Shown here in pieces: positions 10,397-21,357 of a DNA stretch of 64,000 nt. The stretch covers positions 1-64,000 of the forward strand of contig DF237132.1 of assembly GCA_000708835.1 (NCBI GenBank), written 5' to 3'. Below the pieces are notes generated by a model. The model had not been told where the DNA came from, did no database searches, and saw only the letters and a list, made by a program, of their open reading frames with translations. The DNA is from Klebsormidium nitens. Its lineage: Eukaryota; Streptophyta; Klebsormidiophyceae; Klebsormidiales; Klebsormidiaceae. Position 1 is the stretch's first letter; every line of letters begins with the position of its first letter. The position numbers and the translations under genes are program-made.

Positions 10397-13300
10397 TTAC
10401 GGTTCGTGAAAGCCTCGGCGCAACGAGGAGGTTGCATCATCCGGTCCTTCCACCTCGAACAACCCGCAGCAGAAAATATGTGAAGATGCTTTTATCTGCA
10501 GAACCAACCAATTCATCTGCTTTTGTTCACCAGAGCACGGGATGTTAACAACGTGTCCTCTTGACAAACCAAATCCAAGCCACTTGCGGGAACTGCTGTT
10601 CTCACCTTTTCCAAGAACGTATCGTAGTACTCGGTCATCCACACAGCGGCCTCCAGTTCCGCTGCATCGATTCCGCTCTCATCCTTCTCCAGAATGAACC
10701 CTCGCAGGCCCCCACTAAGCGCCTCTACGAGCCGGAGCGCGTGCACGTAAGACTGCAAAATGTGCGCAGGGGTGGCACCCCGGTGCAGGATGACGTGGAC
10801 AAGCCGGTCTTGGTACAACAGCAGGTACATTTCTGCGGTCGAATGAGAACGCTGGTAAGACTTGGGTGGCTTAGCAGCTGACTGACTGAACACGGGCGCT
10901 CGGAGGACGGATGTATTAGAGTGGGCACAGGTGCGGAGCGCGTATGCTTCGACTTCAGGTCCGAAGATCCTGTTCCGGGATCTCTCTGGATCGCAAATTC
11001 AGCGGTAAAGTCAGTCAAGACTCAAAAGCACGAAAGACGATCCGTTGTCGTCTCGAGTTACAGAAAAGCTGCCGCATTGTTCGCCCTCATGTCAAAGGCG
11101 ATGAGCTGATGAGATGCTCGTATGCGGCAACCTGGTTGAGGCGGGCAGACGTGGTCAAGGAAGTCAAGCATGCAAAAACTTGGTCCCGACAACGAAGACG
11201 TACTTCTACGCAGCAGAAGTGCCTTTAAGTTGATGTCAGACCCTGCTCGGGTCCTCGTATCCTGAAGAAGGGAAAGCATTGAATCCACAACGATTATGCT
11301 AGAGTGTTACATGTGGTACTGACAGCATGCGAATGAAAGTGAAGCTCGCAACAACGAGGGCAAATGCTGCCGAATCGACGACGCCGCACCTCCTCTATAT
11401 CGTTGCTGGAGCAAGTGGAGGGTCTCGGCGCACGGCCCCAGCCGCAGAGCCGACAGGCGGGCCCCCAGCACCACGTGGTCCGAGATGGGCGCCGAGCGAC
11501 GGAGCTGACGTGGCAGCGGCAAGACGGTCTCCAGGCCGGGCAGCTCATGGGGCTCGAGAACTAAATGGAACGTGTACGAACATTTCATTAAGGAAGTTCT
11601 TACCTATAAGATACGCCCGGGGACCGGGTAGAGTTGGTATGGTGTTAAGGTTAGGTTTAAAAAGGGAGCACGTCACATTTCTGAATTACGGTTTTATTAC
11701 GGCCACCGCACTGGGTACTTCCTTATTGGTGTCAACTTTTGATGGTAATCAACTTGGTGGATAGAGACGGCACCAAAACCGAAGGATTGCGGTGGCCTGT
11801 GCCACTGAGCTGTGCACAGTATGAGACTGCTTGCAGCCTTTAAGAATCCTGTGGACGGAGGACGCTACGACCGCGCCATCATGCAGCGCCGCTCGAGGTG
11901 CGGCTTATCGATCAGGTCGATGCCAAAAAGGTTTGCGAAATTGGAAGTGCGGGGAACGACGAGCACGCCCTTGGCCTTCCCCGTCGCTTTTTGATGCCTT
12001 TCCTGATGCATTTGGACACATGCGTCTTAAGCAGAGAAATAAACTGATATTACTCAGTGAAAGGATCCACGAAAAGATGGACGGAGCTGTCTCCACGGGG
12101 CTCGAAACGAGATGCAGACGAAGTTTCCAATCTGCATCCCGGCAGGTTCTTCAACCTTCCAGGCTTACCCACGGACTGCCCTCGCTTCTCATCATGCTGG
12201 TAACAGGGCAAGAGGGCAGACTTACCTGACTCGTGCGTACTGTCCCGGAAGGACTGCAGGAGCAGGGCCGCCCGCTCGGGGCTGATGCTGGTCAGGCACA
12301 GGCTGCGCACGGCCCGGAAGTTGGCTGCACGAGAAGAGACGCTCGTTCAATTTAGGAGAACTTTAGAGTTTACGGGTTTTCAAGACCTCGAAACCAGAGA
12401 ACCTTGCTCGGCAATGAGGGCCGCTCAAACCGAGGCAAGCGAGCGCTTCAAGATCGCGGCTGTGTGACTTGGATCGTGAAGCAGTGCGCTGAGGTGCGAG
12501 GCTACCTAGGTAGGAAGCAGAAGAAGTTCGAGATTGACACCAGCATCGAACGCTCTTTTTTAAAGCCTCTACAATACGTTCGCTGAGATAGGCCACGGCT
12601 TCGAAACCGGGGTTCAGATAAGAGAACTGATGACAAAGGTGCACGTAAGAGCAACATGCAAGCAGGGCACGTCGGAAGGTCTGCCATAAAGGGGACGTGG
12701 TCGGAGGGAAAGGTGCGCAAAACGAAGCTACCCACCGTACATGTGAAAGGCGGTGAGCGAGAGGAAGACGGTCCACATGAGCACCACGTGGCCTGCCGTC
12801 CAGCGTGCCACGGCCATCCCCAGGAGCATGCCCGTTATCGTCGCCAGCGTCTCCTGGCTGCCCTCCTGCACACCCATTCATATTTTTCTGTTCTTTCTCC
12901 CTTCGTTTAGTGACTTCTCTTTCTGTCTTTAGCTCCTCAATCCGCAATGTTTTCTGCAGGTTGGGGCCACGCACTTGACCGATGCCAGAAAGCAAGCATG
13001 ATTGGTTGGCCGCATTGACGCTTGCAGTATCCTCGGCCGCTCCTGCCGGCCGAAGGATGTCCTGGCCTGGATCTCTAGGCGTACGCCCTCCCGAAAAGGC
13101 TACTTGGTCAACAATGAGTTTGAAGTGGCCCGACACAACTTCGAGTGAAACGACGAACTCGAATCTGAGCCACGAAATATCTGATCACATCAGAAACTCA
13201 AAAGAAAAATAGGACGTGAGTCGTCGAGGAACCTTCCGAGAGACCAGCAGCACCGGAGCCTTAATGAGGGGTGCAACCGGCTCAATTGGAACAAAGGCGG

Positions 13301-15881
13301 CGATAAATGCTACCTTGGCCGAGATGTCTGCGGCGTTGTTTCTGAGGGCGAAGTGCTGCGTCAGTGCCGCTCTGGTAGCTCCGCTCGCAGTGCCAGCTGC
13401 GAAACAGGCAGTGATCACGTCAGGAAATGGCAGTCGTATTGAAGAAGCCTGATCAACTCAAAGGAATGGTCTTACACAAGCTCGCTTGGACGTCAGTAAT
13501 GGGGCTCTCACTTCGACGAACCGCGCCTTCAAATTCCTTTTATGATCGAAGGCGGTTTCGAGGAAGTGCAAAGGCGCCTTGTGAAGCGCTTCCTAGCGAG
13601 AAGACAGTGAACATGTCACTACCAAACGGACCATCGTTCTGGTACTGAAGTCGCTCCCTATCGCCGACTGGGACCAGAATAGAAATATTCAAATCACAAA
13701 TTGTGCCCTTTGTCCAAAGTCAGCAAAAGGAAGAAATTGGCCTGAAGTCGACACCAGAGAGTAGACCTGAGGACTTCGAAGAAATTGTTGGCACGAAGGT
13801 CTGCCTCCGGGCAACTCCAACCGGGGCATTGTTCACAACTCAAGTCGTTCTTCAGCGCAGCCACTTACTGACGGCTCGCAAAACGCTCCCCAGGCAGAGC
13901 ATCGTGAGGAAGGCGTTCGGGAAGAGGGGGGAGAGGAGGTCCAGCAACATGGCTGCCCTGCCGCAGACACATGCCAGCGAGCTGAGTCGTGCATCTCAGA
14001 TTCAAACATTAGTCGTGATCAAGCGTTGGCGACAAAGAGGATCGCAAAGTCGTCTAAGTCCATTCGATTACCGATTACAGAGTCTAGGAGACAGATTTCC
14101 CCAAGATGATGAAAAGGAGAAGTCAGTGCTGAAGTCAGCACTACTCCGATTTTCAGGGCTGCTGCCAAAGTTGTAACGAAGAACGTATGCTTGGATCTTT
14201 GCTGACACCACATGTGACGTTCTGGCCGTTCATACAGTATCAAAAACACACTGCACGATGTACACAAAGAGACAGAGGATATTTTTTATTTCAAGGAATA
14301 TGTGAAGAATCATCCGAAGAATCGTCTGCCAGTCCCCTCACCTAGATCATTGATGAAGTCGGCAGCTAGTCTCCACTGCTTTGCATTGCTGTCCAGACTG
14401 GACCCTTGATACAGGGTGAATAGAATGCCTGCAGGGGTTGGAGAAGGGTATCTCTTTCATCTGCTCTTCTAGACTCACAAGGACCTGCAGGCACGTGAAG
14501 CTGCTATAAAGGCTTTGTTCCAGCCTGGCTCCAACCTGGCTCCCGTTTGGATCCAAGGGGACAAACTCTTTGAAGCTTGTTCTCTGAGGTGACTAAGGGG
14601 ACAAACTCTTTGAAGCTTGTTCTCTGGTGTGACTAAGGAGAACTGGCACCTGCAACACCTACCTCCCAGCATGCCCGTAAAGTCCCGCAAGAACCACTGC
14701 ATGCAGAACAACTTAGATTGGTCAGGCGAAGCTGAGTACGTAGATCAGCAGAAGGAACCTACAGGCACTATCCAATCAACTCTAGAATTGGAATACCTCT
14801 CACGTCAGAGATTGGTGTGAAGAAAGACACCTCCTGCAACGAAGAGCTGGTCTCCCCAACGTACCGTGCACCTCTATATGGCCTGGTCAGAGGGTCCTTT
14901 ATGATGGTAGCTGCATCTCACTCTCACCGCTGCCATATTTGAAGTGGTCTCACCTGAAAAGTAGCCCCAGCAGCGGTCTTGGAAGCCTCCCCAACCCCGA
15001 AGCCAGCCAGAAGGACCTGGAGTAACAGGCAAGCACATAAAGGATCAAGCCATTTTCCAGGGAGCGCAGCAAGCAGGAGTCGACTTTCATTGATGACAGT
15101 CCGAGAGAGGCCAAGCAACTACGCGACAGGCTCATGGTTGATGATGTGACCGCCACTGGTTGCTCACCTGCGTCGAGATCATGCTTCGTATGTAGGTGGA
15201 CAGCCCCTGCAAAGTGTCCCACACCTGGAAGGAGACATAGTCTGGCGTGACACTGGACGGATACCCCTGGAAAATGAAACGACCACTTGTTAGGATTCAT
15301 CACAGAAGCTTCTCCAACAAGCGCATGCTAAAGGGCTTCAAAAAGTAGCAAGAGAAGCACAAGAGGAGCAGATCATTGTGTGGCTCCAACCGATGGAGTT
15401 GCTGGTGGGTTCTCTGGTGGTTATTCTCAAAAACATACCTCTGGCAGAAATGCTGAAGCAACCTTCTGCAGAGCCCCAATGCTGGCGCTTTGGCCCCTGG
15501 AAACAAGAAGGAGTAAAGTACAAATTCCTACCCAGGAACAAGATACCAGCAGCTGTGGAAGGTTGCTCAATTGCAGAGCGATGTGATATCATGTTGATCA
15601 CGCCAGCTATCAAATGAATCAGATTTCTGAAGTGAGTGCCCTGCCAGTCTGATGCATGCAAACTGGTCCATACAGAGGGGCGAACCACTAATCACAATCT
15701 AATGCAAAGGGTATCGTAATCAGTCTATATTGCATATTGGGTCGAAGACCCAACAGCTTGGACAGTGCTCGTAGAGCACACAATCTTACCTGGCAAAGAC
15801 CACCTCTTGCCCGCCCTTCTTCCATTGCCAAAGCGCTGTTGGGCTTCCAGCACCATGGCTTCGGTACTCTTCCACTTGCAT
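10397..15881 (-). CDS. RUS3: ROOT UV-B SENSITIVE 3-like protein (DUF647)
   Basis: Thirteen exons (minus strand): 15790-15881, 15439-15496, 15168-15266, 14954-15016, 14663-14696, 14342-14428, 13869-13952, 13314-13396, 12736-12865, 12226-12324, 11390-11560, 10606-10832 and 10397-10495. All phases agree and the product is 441 aa, close to land-plant RUS3. Conserved blocks appear in order: FLPEGYPSSVTPDY, VWDTLQGLSTYIRSMISTQ, WFLRDFTGMLGG, SNAKQWRLAADFINDL, MLLDLLSPLFPNAF, SGATRAALTQHFALRNNAAD, EGSQETLATITGMLLGMAVA, FRAVRSLCL and, near the C-terminus, DRLVHVILHRGATP with SYVHAL. RUS proteins are membrane-associated plant proteins; RUS1 and RUS2 act in UV-B sensing and early seedling development, while the role of RUS3 is poorly known. 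The last exon is the weakest: its sequence does not resemble the usual RUS3 tail, and reading through exon 12 gives a different short end. The first ATG (15881) begins MQVEEYRS, which aligns with the family start. Confidence 0.92.
14555..14634. repeat. 40-bp tandem duplication in a RUS3 intron
   Basis: Two adjacent 40-bp copies beginning AAGGGGACAAACTCTTTGAA occur at 14555-14594 and 14595-14634. They differ only near the 3' end (CTGAGGTGACT against CTGGTGTGACT). They lie in the intron between the RYQ-rich exon at 14342 and the exon at 14663, so they do not affect the protein. Confidence 0.85.
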
Positions 15882-16485
15882 CTTCTTCACGAATAATCCG
15901 TGTAGACAAAAAACGTTTCTTTGCCAGCTCTGCTGCTGCAGCACGAAGTTGCAAAGCAATTCTTAACAGTCAATGAATTATTCGAGGACACCATGCAGAT
16001 TGCAATGCCGCCATTGGCATTTGCCTTGGTACCATTTGAACATGGAAAAAGCTGGTGTCTGGTAATAAACTTTGTTTGACGGGGATATAAGACCACTTTT
16101 TTATCGTCCTGATTAGGAACCGCTAGCTCACCCCAAGAACCGGCACCCAGTCGTCAAGCGACGACAGGTTTCAACTGCATCCCGCGTCGTGAGAGCCGTC
16201 AAAGCGTCACGGCACTCGGTCAGTGTATAAGCGCCTGTTTTTAATGGTTCTTTACAAACCCTTGCACGAAGCACTGTGGCAGTGCAATTGACGGCAGGCA
16301 ACTCATGCTTGCACCCTGCCCGCATTCTGCCATTTCATAGCAAGCATGCAGAAAGGGTTGGCGTGAAGCAGCAGCTGACATGGCAGGGCCACTACGCTCC
16401 ACTGCAAGGGAATGCTTTTCTGACCGCCCTTTGAGGATGCTTGAAGTAGGATACCACAGCGACTCGTTTGCCTAAGAAGGAAGCT
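15882..16485. promoter_or_regulatory. shared divergent promoter region of RUS3 and DCAF4
   Basis: The two start codons point away from each other and lie 604 bp apart, so both promoters must fall in or near this stretch. No TATA box or known motif could be assigned with confidence. A strong GTGAGC donor-like site on the minus strand near 16128 suggests that a non-coding 5' exon of RUS3 may lie here. Confidence 0.45.
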
Positions 16486-19400
16486 ATGGCGAGAGGTAAG
16501 CTTGAGGAAAACTCTGACCTCCAGCTCAAAGTTTGTTTCTTGTCTTGTGCAGCCACACAGCATTGCAAACCTGAGTACGGCTCTCTGGAATGGTTCCCAA
16601 CACAAGTTTGGAGGAGGCCTTGTGCTTGAGCACAAAAAGTAACTTGATTGAGCGGCTGGCTTGTGTTTCCATCATTGGCATGTTGGCCACAGGCACCTGA
16701 AAAGCCCACCACCCAACCATTAAGTGCACCACGGACTTGAGGGTCCCTGAGGCTTGCGACTGCCTGGGTGCAAGCAGATTGATCTTCCAAAGCTTCTTGT
16801 TTGCAGAACTGCCAGGCTTCTACTTTGACACCGAGAAGAACCGCTACTTTCCAGTTCCCAGAAATGGAGCAGCTGCCGGCAGAGGCATTCCTGCAGATGG
16901 AAAGAGGCCGCAGGTCCGCGCATGCCCCTTTCACATGGACACTTCATGATCATGCAAGTTCATATATGTGCTGAGGTTCCTTGTCTTTGAGTCAGCTTGT
17001 CAGAGCAGTTGTCAGCCGGGAGTTCAGCAGATGGATTGTATCTCAAAGCTTTCTTATTTGTTGATCTGCATGTTCGAAGGATGATGTAGAGATACGGCGA
17101 AGGTAGCTCCTCCTTTTGATCACAGGTGGAGGTGAGCTATCGTCCCAATTGAGAGATGTTTGACTGGCAGGCGAGGCTCCTTGTAGGGGCACTAATCTGA
17201 GCCCTTGGTGTGCATACAAGCAGGAAGGAGGCAGGCGATCTAATGCTATCAAACTTTCAATCCAGGTCACACCAGAGTCTGACAGGGACGGTGGGCCCTC
17301 TCGAGAAGTAAAGCCCACTCTGCCGCCATCACAGTTCAGCCTCCTGCAAAGACGAGAGCGGTCCGGTGCATTCGTGTATGGCAGAGACGCCCCTCATGGA
17401 CGGCGCTTCACTTCTGCCAGCTGGGAGGCTGGATTTCGAGATTACACGGTGAGCTGCCAAAGTAACCTTCAGTTCGTAAGTACAACAGTACGCATGACTT
17501 TGATGGAACGAGGTCATTGCGAAAATCATAGCTATTGAGTATCAGTTGCTGACTAGAGATTTGCAAAGCTCTTTTCATAACCCAAACCTCGATGGTCTTC
17601 CAAGTCTAAGCAATGAAGGGTTTTCTGGCAGGGCCAGTCGTGTCAGGAGGGAGTCGAAGAGCTGATACTCTTGTTCATGAATGGAATTCATGATCGAGGA
17701 AGAAATGCCAACACGACTGACAAATACTCGTGATACTGCTCGACTGCAAACGACCGTTTCTGTGGAAAGTTCAATGGAGTTGCGGCCCATCCCGGTTTCA
17801 ATGCTGTTCAAATTCAATTTGTTGCAGGTCTGGGGCTTTGGCAACGACCCACATTTTGGCGCATCGGCTGATTCGAGTCTCCATGGTGCCGGCCCGTTCC
17901 TCCAAGTGTCCCACGGTTCCAGAACGATTTTCTTGGCAGGCGACGAGCATGGACTGAACGCACTGGAGCCGCGTGGTGCGTCTGAGGACCCGCTTTCGAT
18001 CCACGGTGTCAAACTTCTCGACAGCAGGCCCGGTGCCTTCCTCGAGGAATCTGAGAATAGTTCAGAAACGACAGCGATAGATAGTGGAGCGACTGGAAGG
18101 GAAGATAACACGACTTCGAGGCAGGAGGAGGAGAGCGACTCTGAAGGCAGCTCTTCAGATGATGACCTCGATCGGAAGCGGGGATTCTACTTCCGGGGCA
18201 GGAGACGAAAGCCCTGGTTCCAGAGGAAACGGAAACGGAAAACTCGGGGCGTGTGGCGTGACACCGGACAGGGTTTGCAGCGCATCGACGTACTGCTTCC
18301 TAAAGTGGAGGGGCGTGCGGAAAGAGAGGGGCGGGGGGCGCGAGGGGAGAGTTCGACGCAAGCTGGAAGAAAGGAGAGATGCCCGGTGGATTTGGCCTTG
18401 CTCAGTAGCCTCCCCCTCCAGTCACGGGTCACGGCACTCCGGTCCGCAGGCAGGGCCGAGGAGTGGGGCGGGGATCAGCGGTTCATGTGTCCTCTTCCGC
18501 AGCCATGTTTCCTGTTTAAGGCATGGTTTGGTCGAGGGGCTTTTGTGACGACTCGTGTCCCCTTCCTTACCTGCCGAGGCCTTTGACTTGGTTCAAAATT
18601 TTACTTTTCGCTGACCGCAGGTCCAATGTCACAATTAGGTAGTTGTTCCTTTTTTGTTACATCCGAAGGCAGTCGCTCTCTTCTGGTTCTTTGCTTCTTG
18701 GATCCCTCGACTTTTACTTGTGGCATATTGATGCCCAATTGGGCTTCTTGAATCACGTGCAAGCTTACGCTTATTCTCGCATCAATTTCCTAGATTCTGT
18801 TCAACCTTCCAGAAGTATGATGATGCTACTTCCACAGGACTAGCGCGCCATTACTGGTTTTCTGCTGGCCTTTTGGAGTTATGGGGTTTTGCAGCTCAAA
18901 CCTTCTTTCCTTGACGCGCCCTACTCAGCGCCACCACACTGGGGTCCAACACGACGGCCGGCAGCTTCCTGCTGCTGCACAGTCGGGAGGGCGACACGTG
19001 GACGGAGCCGGACGTGGTGCGCCGGCACTACTTCGACAAGGAGAGCATCTGGACCGGGGACATTAGCAGCAACGGGCGGCAGGCCGTCATAGGTGAGCTC
19101 GAGCGTGGTTTCTCTTGCAAAGTCTCTAGTAGATGCTGTAGCTTATACACAGAGGAAAGATCAAGTCGTGTCGCGGAGGAAACGCAGTCGACCTTTCCGA
19201 AGTCGACGGCGAACGCTGAGCGGCCCGCAGAGTCGCTCGCATGTGAGCGGCAGAGAAAGGAGCTCGATGCAGGACGCAGGCAGGGCTAACCGCGTGGCGG
19301 TTGCTTTGATTGGTTCGTCCATAGCGGTCTTATAGGCGATGGAGCACCACAGCAACGCAGTTGCGCAAATCTTGCCAATGGAAGCGCGATAAAGGAGGAC

Positions 19401-21357
19401 GGTAAACTTGCTGCTGGATTTTGTCCTTCTTTTCAAGAGTTGTCGCGAGTAATCTCCGTGTAGTTGCGTGGTGTCTTTTGACCATCATTGTATTTGGAAG
19501 ATTGAGTTGTCCATCTTCAACCTTGAGGGTCGGCAATGTTTTAAAACAGGCGACCGTCGAACTCTGCAGGCGCATCCACCTTGGGCTTCCGCATCCAGTT
19601 GGAGACATGGGCGATTCGCCCCCTCGCCCCCTCGAACGGCAGTGCAACCTTAGCGCAGCAGTTCGACAGCACGGTAACTTTCATTGGCCTCTTTCGACGC
19701 TTCAAAAGGTCCTGCTTCTTCCCTTGCTAGGATGCAACTGTCTTCCCTCGGACAGAAGGCATGTTCGATATGAACGTCGTTTGCATCCCAGTCGTTCGGA
19801 GCTAACGAAGGCATAACTCCTTTCAATCCTCGATGCCCTCGACCTTCTTAGAGTCTCGTATGTCGTGCCCTCGACTGCGACGCTCCTGCTGCTCCTTTTC
19901 CCGCCCTTTGCAACGCCATGTTCTCGCGGCACACGTTCGTCAATTTCCGAGCTTAAGCTGGAAGGCCCGCTTAGATTGCCGGTACGTCGAAGTCATTAAA
20001 GACGTGACAGTCAGGTTCGAAGCTTCAGGTGCTCAGCATTTCTGTTCCCATTCCGTCCGAGGCCGACCGTCTTTGAGAATCCCTCTTTCCTTTCCGGGGC
20101 CGACCGTCGTTGAGAATCCGTCTTTTGCTTCAGGAGCCGACCGTCTTTGAGTATCCGTCTCCCGCTTTCCTGCAGGGAAACCTGGTCCTGTCCGGCTTCC
20201 GCAACGGTGCCATCTCCACCGTCGATCTCCGCCCCAGCTCCGCCCTCTCGACGGCTCCTCAAAACCGCAGCGGGGGGTCAAAGTCGCCAGCCACGGCAGC
20301 CCCCTGCAGATGCGCTCCTCCGTGTGCGACCTGCGGCTGCTTCGCACGGACGAAAACTTTCTGCTCGCGAGCGCAATGGACGGGAGCCTCGTGCAGTGGG
20401 ACCGCCGTGCGGCACGGCGCCCGGTACGGACCTTCCCCGGACACCGGAACAGTCACACAATGCTTAAGATGGCGGTCGACCCGGGCGAGAGGGCCGTCAT
20501 GTCAGGTGAGCGGTCCAGCCGTTTTACTTCCCAAAGTTTGCAAACGGCACCAGGGGCTTCGGTCAATCTCGTGGACCATGATGGCAAGTGCAGCACAAGC
20601 GGGTCGCCGCTTGAAGCGGCTTGGACGCGTGAAGGATGGTCAAAGAGCTTTGAGAGGCTGTCTTTGCCTGAGGCGAGTCACGCCAGTCCACGCATCTGCA
20701 GGAGTACTTCTATGTCGTTTTTGTATGTCTTTCGTCCGGGTAAAGGAGGAGGAAAGCTTGATTTGAAACCAGATGTACTGCTTTCCTTCGAGCTTTGTGC
20801 TTAAAGCTTGCTCGTGCAAGTTCTTGTGCTTATCTCTTCTGTGACATCCAGCGGTTGAAGAGACGGTTTGTATACAAAGGGAATCACGCTTTGATGGGCC
20901 AGGTTATAAGCGTAAACACCTTGAAGGGATTTCTCTTGCCACTGACGCTGCGATGGCAATGCAGTACATCGGCCTCAATGCACTTCCTCGATAAAACCTT
21001 TTCGCTCGGAAAAGGCTAACGTCAAGTTGGGAAAAGAGGCGCTCATAAATCTGGTCCTGTCAACACACTTGCGCAGCCAGTGCATTTAGTCTTTTTCTGA
21101 ATGCAGGGGGCGAAGATCGTATGGTGAGGCTATGGAGCCTGTCAAGCGGAGGACTCCTTCAGCACATGGGTCCTTTCGAAACCCCCGTCACTTACCTGGA
21201 TTGGCTCCCTTCTGATAGTGCTCTCAAACTGGGAACGACATGCACATCAAACGAACAGTTTCCAGACCTCCTGTCCTGGAGTGTATGGATGGGCGCGCAA
21301 GGCTCATCGACTGGCCCCATGCTCGCCACGCAGTTCTGTGATTTCAAAACCAACTGA
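16486..21357 (+). CDS. DCAF4: DCAF4 (WDR21)-type WD40 substrate receptor
   Basis: Exons: 16486-16495 (coding part only MAR plus one base), 16807-16913, 17266-17448, 17828-18441, 18929-19092, 19570-19673, 20176-20505 and 21107-21357. DCAF proteins bind DDB1 and present substrates to the CUL4 ubiquitin ligase. The N-terminal ELPGFYFDTEKNRYFPV is the DCAF4 signature. WD-type blocks follow in family order: FLAGDEHGLNALE, SIWTGDISSNGRQAVIG, LVLSGFRNGAISTVDLRP, NFLLASAMDGSLVQWDRR, GHRNSHTMLKMAVDPGERAV and GGEDRMVRLWSLSSGGLL. Exon 4 carries a long Lys/Arg- and Ser/Glu-rich insertion, with acidic SDSEGSSSDDD and then basic RKRKRKTR, likely disordered and nuclear-localising. Exon 7 changes frame between DLRP and the MRSSVCDLRLL block. 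One extra G in the G6 run at 20272-20277 would restore the frame; a 50-nt GT-AG intron (20220-20269) would too, but it would delete conserved residues. Confidence 0.9.
20061..20170. repeat. three imperfect 37-bp tandem repeats upstream of DCAF4 exon 7
   Basis: Copies starting at about 20061, 20098 and 20135 share GCCGACCGTCTTTGAGAATC. The last copy runs into the pyrimidine tract and acceptor (TTTCCTGCAG) of exon 7, so repeat-number changes would alter splice context. Confidence 0.75.

Noticed and set aside
12363-13136. 257-codon minus-strand frame
   Set aside because: It runs through a RUS3 exon in the wrong frame; the family-conserved frame is the one used in the RUS3 model.
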